Assembly (NCBI GenBank): GCA_015066385.1
Contig: SVOJ01000004.1
Span: 122,925 to 186,924 of the forward strand
Direction of reading: 5' to 3'
From: Oscillospiraceae bacterium
GTDB lineage: Bacteria; Bacillota; Clostridia; Oscillospirales; Acutalibacteraceae
DNA length: 64,000 nucleotides
Each line of letters begins with the position of its first letter. Position 1 is the stretch's first letter. Made by a program: the position numbers and the translations under genes. Shown here in pieces: positions 59,849 to 64,000 of this stretch. Under the pieces are notes generated by a model. It did no database searches. It was not told the DNA's origin and worked only from the letters and a program-made list of their open reading frames with translations.

Positions 59849-61090
59849 TTATATATCGTCTTCAAGATCGCGCATCTTCTTTTTATCCCAAAGAATATAC
59901 ACAACAAAGAGAATCACGGCAAGCAGAATCACAAAACCGCCTGCGATGTATTTGAGTGTGTCGGCGGTGATGTAGTGTTCCACTGCCTGATCGGTGACAT
60001 TTTCATCCCATACAAAGTCGGAATCAGGTTCTTCGTAATAGGTGATTTCTTCATGATATGTCACTTCAACCGCTTCGGTTGTGTCTTCAATAACAACACT
60101 GTCAGGCTCAACACTTTCAACCTCATTTGTCAATTCGACCACGGGAACGGTCAGATCTTCACTGCTGTCAACCTCCACTGCGGGAACGGTGGAGGCCGGC
60201 GGTGCGGTGCTGAGGGCTTCATAGTCTGTTATGAGCTCCGAAGTGTCTGCTTCCGCCGTATACATAATGGCATCTGCGGCCTCCGCAAAAGCACTTGCAA
60301 ACATTTCGCCGTAAGACGAAGATTCCTGATAATACCACTCGATGTAGTCCATCAGAATTGCCGATGCGTTGTCATCCACCACGCTCATTGCATCCCAGCC
60401 GGGCATATAGTAAAGAGTATAAGAATCATCCTCATGCATGAAGTACAGGAAAATATAATGTCCTTCATCCTCGCCGAACAGTTCGATGTAAAGGTCATAA
60501 AGATAGGTGTCCACCGTATCCCAATCGGGGTCAAGTTGCCCGTCTATGCTTCGGGCTGTTACAAGCAGGGGCTGTACACCTGTTTTTTCGTAAAAATAAG
60601 CCAGTGCGTTTTCAACATCGTCGCGTTCTTCTGAAAGAATGAACAGACCGCAGCGATCAAGATACCACACATTCGAGGGCTTGCAAAGACTTTCGTCCAG
60701 CCTTGCACGCGGTGCAGTGCCGATATCAAACAAGGGTTCTTCTTCCATGACGATAACGGAATCCATCTCTGCCCATATATCGGGGGACGGTGAAGCAAGA
60801 TCGGAAAACAGATTTCCGACCATGGAAAGAACAGGTCCGCCTGCGAAGACTGCAATGAAAATCACCAGAATGATCATATTTCTGATTCTTTTCTTTGTAT
60901 CCTCTTCTCCATTCGGATTGTCGGGTGAATCGGTGTAAAAGCTGCCTGCACCTCTGGGCACACCGCTTCGGAAGGTTCTGTTGGAGCCTGACGAAAAACC
61001 GCCGTGCGAACCGCCTGAAAAACCGCCGCGGGCACCGCCGCCGATGCCGCCGCCACCTCCGCTTCTGCCTCCTCCTGTGGGTCCCGGCAT
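59849..61090 (-). CDS. TPM-domain membrane protein, long paralogue
   Basis: This 413-residue protein begins MPGPTGGGRSGGG, a Gly/Ser/Arg-rich flexible cytoplasmic tail of about 65 residues, then a transmembrane helix (about 70-90). Its outside domain (about 120-270) contains EKTGVQPLLV, LFGEDEGHYIFLYF and WYYQ. This resembles TPM (TPM_phosphatase/YgcG-type) domains. A Val/Glu/Asp/Thr-rich linker and a second transmembrane helix near the C-terminus (about 375-400) follow. The same N-terminus and domain recur in the shorter protein at 61980-62786. AAGGAG lies 8-9 bp before ATG 61090. Function unknown; TPM domains are linked to membrane protein quality control or photosystem repair. Confidence 0.75.
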   Translation of the reverse strand: MPGPTGGGRSGGGGGIGGGARGGFSGGSHGGFSSGSNRTFRSGVPRGAGSFYTDSPDNPNGEEDTKKRIRNMIILVIFIAVFAGGPVLSMVGNLFSDLASPSPDIWAEMDSVIVMEEEPLFDIGTAPRARLDESLCKPSNVWYLDRCGLFILSEERDDVENALAYFYEKTGVQPLLVTARSIDGQLDPDWDTVDTYLYDLYIELFGEDEGHYIFLYFMHEDDSYTLYYMPGWDAMSVVDDNASAILMDYIEWYYQESSSYGEMFASAFAEAADAIMYTAEADTSELITDYEALSTAPPASTVPAVEVDSSEDLTVPVVELTNEVESVEPDSVVIEDTTEAVEVTYHEEITYYEEPDSDFVWDENVTDQAVEHYITADTLKYIAGGFVILLAVILFVVYILWDKKKMRDLEDDI

Positions 61091-61127
61091 AGAAAACACT
61101 CCTTTCGCAAATCAAATTATATTTTAA

Positions 61128-61907
61128 TTAAAGCTCTTCCTGTGTTTCAAGTGCATCCGCAATCGTTTCTTTGATCGCAGATAACATGAATGCAATAAAG
61201 CAAGCGGAATCAACCGCATTGTTGGCGGCATTGATCGCCGCATAATATTCATCCTGCCGTTTACTGATGACCGATTCCACGGGAAGCCATGCAAAAACGG
61301 GATTCCATTTGGACAGCAAGAGGGTGTGCCAAAGTCTTCCGACCCGTCCGTTGCCGTCTGCAAAGGGGTGGATGAGTTCAAATTCATAGTGAAAAACACA
61401 ACTTTTGATCAGCATATGCTCACTGCTACATTGTGTCCATGTCAGTAATTTTTCCACAAGTTGGGGAACATACTGCGGCAAGGTGCCGAAATGCAGAATA
61501 TTCCCTTTTCCATCTACAACACCGACAGGCCCGGAACGGAATTCCCCGCTTTCTTCCACAAGACCACGTGTCATAATACCATGTGCAAGAAGAAGATGGT
61601 CAACACTGTAAGGATTCAGTTCGTCCATGCGTTCATAAATTTCATACGCATTTTTGACTTCCTCAATATCTTTGGGTGGGGCGAGCACGGTCTTTCCGTT
61701 TAGTACCGCGGTAATCTGTTTGGTGCTCAAGGAATTCTGCTCAATGGCAAGCGTTCCCTGCAAGGTGTGAATACGGTTTGTTTTACGAAGAGTCGGGCTT
61801 GCGGTCAGGCCGTATGTTTCGGTCAGCCTGCCGAGCAAATCCGTGATCGCGGCAACTTCTTCGCGTATTTCGTTTGTAACCGTAAAAGGCGGGTTCTTGA
61901 TCCTCAT
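61128..61907 (-). CDS. Fic-domain AMP-transferase-like protein (class II type)
   Basis: This 259-residue protein has the complete Fic active-site motif H180-PFADGNGR-V-G-R, so it should be able to transfer AMP (or another nucleotide) to a protein hydroxyl. An N-terminal helix carries TLAIEQN (T52-x-x-x-E56), close to the (S/T)xxxE(G/N) inhibitory motif that blocks ATP binding in class II Fic proteins; Gln replaces Gly/Asn. No antitoxin-like small gene is adjacent. It sits between two paralogous TPM-domain genes and has its own promoter. GGAGG lies 8 bp before the ATG. Targets unknown. Confidence 0.93.
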   Translation of the reverse strand: MRIKNPPFTVTNEIREEVAAITDLLGRLTETYGLTASPTLRKTNRIHTLQGTLAIEQNSLSTKQITAVLNGKTVLAPPKDIEEVKNAYEIYERMDELNPYSVDHLLLAHGIMTRGLVEESGEFRSGPVGVVDGKGNILHFGTLPQYVPQLVEKLLTWTQCSSEHMLIKSCVFHYEFELIHPFADGNGRVGRLWHTLLLSKWNPVFAWLPVESVISKRQDEYYAAINAANNAVDSACFIAFMLSAIKETIADALETQEEL

Positions 61908-61947
61908 AAAACACCTCCGTATTCGTTATATCGTTGGGTGATATTAT

Positions 61948-61976
61948 ATTATACTATAAATATTTATTTTTTTCAA
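61948..61976 (-). promoter_or_regulatory. Promoter of the fic gene
   Basis: TTGAAA (61976-61971), 17-bp spacer, TATAAT (61953-61948) on the reverse strand, about 40 bp before the start codon and beginning right after the stop of the upstream gene. Confidence 0.7.
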
Positions 61977-61979
61977 GAC

Positions 61980-62786
61980 TTAACCGCCGAAACCGTACAC
62001 ATCAACCGGTTTTGTAAACTGCACGGTCGGTTCTTCACGCGGCGGATAGGTGATCAATTCCGCGGTATACACAAAGGCGTTGGCAAACATTTCGCCGTAT
62101 GTTTCGGTCTGCCGATAATACCATGCAATGCAGTCCATAAGCATGGACGAAACCTCGTCATCCACCACCGTCACGGCATCCAGCCCGGGGATGTAATACA
62201 GGGTGTAAGACGTGTCCCTGTGTGCAAGGTAGAGGAAAATATAATGCCCCTCGTCCTCACCGAACAGTTCGATATAACGATCGGTAAGATATGTTTCCAC
62301 CGCTTTGCGATCGGGCTTTTTATCGCCGTCGACTGCATCAAGCATCAGCAGATACGGTTGCACCCCTGTTTTTTCATAAAAGTGAGCAAGTGCCGCTTCG
62401 ACCTGTGTTTTTTCGTCTATGCTCTGCAAAAGCCCCGCTTCATCCTCAAGCCATTTGTCAATGGGGGTGCAACGCACGGAAGACAGTTTTGTGCGTTCAA
62501 CGGATTCGATTAAAAGAGGTGCATCTGCATCCGATGAAACAATTTCTCTGCCGATCAGCACTGCAATGGTAACAAACACTGCCAGAAACGCAACAACGAT
62601 CACAATGGCGTGTTTTGCACTGCCGCTGCCCCGTTTGCCTGAAATGAGGTTATAAGGGCTTGGTGCGGGTGTGCCGCCGATGTTGCGGTTACCGTAAACA
62701 CCGCCGTAAACGCCGCTGTTGCCGCCGGTTGTGCCGCCACCGCGCGCACCGCCGCCGCTTCTGCCTCCGCCGACAGGTCCGGGCAT
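61980..62786 (-). CDS. TPM-domain membrane protein, short paralogue
   Basis: This 268-residue protein has the same plan as the protein at 59849-61090: an MPGPVGGGRSGGG start, a Gly-rich cytoplasmic segment, one transmembrane helix (about 60-80) and an outside TPM-like domain with FYEKTGVQPYLL, LFGEDEGHYIFLYL and YGEMFANAF. It lacks the long acidic linker and the second helix. AAAGGAG lies before the ATG. The gene pair arose by duplication with later insertion or retention of the fic gene between them. Function unknown. Confidence 0.75.
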   Translation of the reverse strand: MPGPVGGGRSGGGARGGGTTGGNSGVYGGVYGNRNIGGTPAPSPYNLISGKRGSGSAKHAIVIVVAFLAVFVTIAVLIGREIVSSDADAPLLIESVERTKLSSVRCTPIDKWLEDEAGLLQSIDEKTQVEAALAHFYEKTGVQPYLLMLDAVDGDKKPDRKAVETYLTDRYIELFGEDEGHYIFLYLAHRDTSYTLYYIPGLDAVTVVDDEVSSMLMDCIAWYYRQTETYGEMFANAFVYTAELITYPPREEPTVQFTKPVDVYGFGG

Positions 62787-62821
62787 AAAACCACTCCTTT
62801 CAAATGGGGTCGATTTATAAA

Positions 62822-63862
62822 TTACGGTTTTTGCTGATAAGACGCCAGAAGCTCTTTCAGTTCCTCGCTGATGAACACATCGGGATTGACTTTGACCACT
62901 TCATTGTAAAGCCGTGCAAACAATTCCTTATGTCCGACGATTGAAGCGGAAAGTCTGACCTTATGCTTGAAATTATGGCAGCCGAGCTCTATGTACCGCA
63001 GTTTTTTGCCGATGAATTTTGCATCGATCACATAAATATCTTCATACTTTACCTGAATGCTTTTTGCCGGTTGCGGCCAACGGAAACGGAAGGAATTGAA
63101 CCGCACATAGGTATCGAACAGTTCCGTATATTTATTCAGATTTTCCCACACAGGGTGCAATCCCAAGAAAACCGGTGACAAGATAATATAAACCAGATTC
63201 CGTTGACTGCGGATGCTGCGGTTGTGCTGCATACGTTCAAAATGGGACATCGCATTGACCTTGATTTCCAGTTGATGCAGATACAAAAAGCCGAGCGCAA
63301 AACAAACCGCACTCACCAGCAAAAAAGGAAAAACGACAGCAAAACGACTCCGGCGATAACGGTTTTGCAGCAAGGGAATCTCCTGCATTTTATGATTGCG
63401 GACTTCCAGCACAATGCACATGAACCCACGCAACAAAACAGATGCTGCGGCATAAACACAGATTGTAAAATCAATCAACAATGCATGTGCGGCATCGGGG
63501 AACGCAAGATGATCAAAGGATGGGTGAATCACATTGCCGAACAAAATATACAAGGATATATTCTGATTGATATAATCCATGAGCAACATGAAGAACAAAA
63601 AAGTGCAACCAAGACTGATAAGCAGACAATAAAACGGTTTTCGTTTGTCTGTCAGGTCATCCGTAATGCACCAATATCCAAATGAAGACACCGCCGCCGC
63701 AAGCACGATAAAACAAACATTGAGCCATATATTCTCGTCCCACAGTGAAGACACAGCAATCCACGATAAAAAGAACAACACAAGACCGCTGACGGCACCG
63801 TCGAGCACGGCAAAAAGCATTTTCTTTTCCCACTTGCCGATACGCTTTAATCTTTCAAGCAT
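62822..63862 (-). CDS. Polytopic membrane protein with a cytoplasmic C-terminal PH-like region
   Basis: This 346-residue protein has about six transmembrane helices in the first 190 residues, a seventh hydrophobic stretch near 210-225 and a soluble C-terminal segment. That segment (IQVKYEDIYVIDAKFIGKKLRYIELGC) has the strand pattern of a bacterial PH-like domain; this is by pattern only. I do not recognise the family. The start is uncertain: neither the ATG at 63862 nor the one at 63901 has a good ribosome site; 63862 is chosen because the region before it contains no conserved-looking sequence. It lies 35 bp before the short TPM gene. Confidence 0.65.
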   Translation of the reverse strand: MLERLKRIGKWEKKMLFAVLDGAVSGLVLFFLSWIAVSSLWDENIWLNVCFIVLAAAVSSFGYWCITDDLTDKRKPFYCLLISLGCTFLFFMLLMDYINQNISLYILFGNVIHPSFDHLAFPDAAHALLIDFTICVYAAASVLLRGFMCIVLEVRNHKMQEIPLLQNRYRRSRFAVVFPFLLVSAVCFALGFLYLHQLEIKVNAMSHFERMQHNRSIRSQRNLVYIILSPVFLGLHPVWENLNKYTELFDTYVRFNSFRFRWPQPAKSIQVKYEDIYVIDAKFIGKKLRYIELGCHNFKHKVRLSASIVGHKELFARLYNEVVKVNPDVFISEELKELLASYQQKP

Positions 63863-63912
63863 TGTTTTCACTCTGCACTTGTCAACAAAAATTGGACACA
63901 TAAATCAAAATA

Positions 63913-64000
63913 TTAGACCTGAAAAATGAGAGAATGCACAAGTCCGTCCGTCACCCTTGACATCGCTCCGAGAAATGCCGGACAAAGTATATTGATGGCG
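63913..64000 (-). other. Right edge: possible C-terminal end of a reverse-strand gene
   Basis: One reverse frame reads 28 residues (ending SLIFQV) to a TAA at 63915-63913; a forward frame from ATG 63926 is also open to the edge. Codon use does not decide between them, so coding here is unproven. Confidence 0.2.

Noticed and set aside
61128..61907. Fic protein as the toxin of a Fic/antitoxin pair
   Set aside because: No small antitoxin gene is adjacent; the inhibitory-type helix lies within the same chain, fitting a class II Fic protein.
63926..64000. Forward ORF at the right edge
   Set aside because: Only 25 codons, no ribosome site, and an equally plausible reverse frame; not enough sequence to call.

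Overview
The window looks like chromosome from an anaerobic Firmicute of the Clostridia, most likely an uncultured gut member of the Oscillospiraceae/Ruminococcaceae. The evidence is consensus TTGACA-17-TATAAT promoters, strong GGAGG ribosome sites, secreted InlB-type repeat proteins, a dockerin, a RicT/YaaT protein, MBOAT/DHHW acylation genes and a Firmicute type I toxin-antitoxin unit. This is inferred from gene content; no 16S or other phylogenetic marker was compared.

Layout. 1-3.1 kb: a partial GNAT acetyltransferase, tRNA-Arg(CCT) and a secreted three-domain PPC protein. 3.3-22.4 kb: one reverse-strand gene for a 6354-residue secreted protein built from about 55 InlB B-type repeats. 22.6-23.5 kb: a complete type I toxin/antisense-RNA module, a DUF3791-like gene and a short leader-like ORF with its own promoter and terminator. 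23.5-30.2 kb: a forward operon of carA, a carB-dapF fusion, a small membrane protein and a metallophosphoesterase. 30.4-41.2 kb: cell-surface genes (N-terminal dockerin protein, 56-residue amphipathic peptide, lipoproteins, LCAT-like hydrolase, AlgJ/AlgI-like acylation pair, membrane metallophosphoesterase, GH16 glucanase). 41.3-47.5 kb: ferredoxin, ricT, holB, queG, an AEC transporter, a membrane protein and citrate synthase. 47.7-63.9 kb: a dense reverse-strand run. It joins a zinc-ribbon GTPase and a GAP1-like membrane partner to an FHA-like protein, FtsW/RodA and a class B PBP. Upstream of these lie PHP, SGNH, M16, HD and Fic proteins and two TPM-domain paralogues.

Most unusual points. 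(1) CarA has lost all three catalytic residues of its glutaminase, yet CarB keeps its ATP-grasp motifs, which points to an ammonia-dependent carbamoyl-phosphate synthetase. (2) CarB is fused to a DapF-like domain in which one of the two catalytic cysteines is glycine, so the fused domain is probably not an ordinary epimerase. (3) The GTPase/GAP1-like pair is translationally coupled and sits directly upstream of the FHA-FtsW-PBP genes, suggesting a GTP-driven device acting on wall synthesis. (4) Two unrelated secreted proteins share an aromatic amphipathic C-terminal tail, and a free-standing 56-residue peptide has a similar helix. (5) The LCAT-like hydrolase has Cys where the nucleophile Ser is expected. 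(6) A 94-bp inverted-repeat element supplies the last codons and stop of holB.
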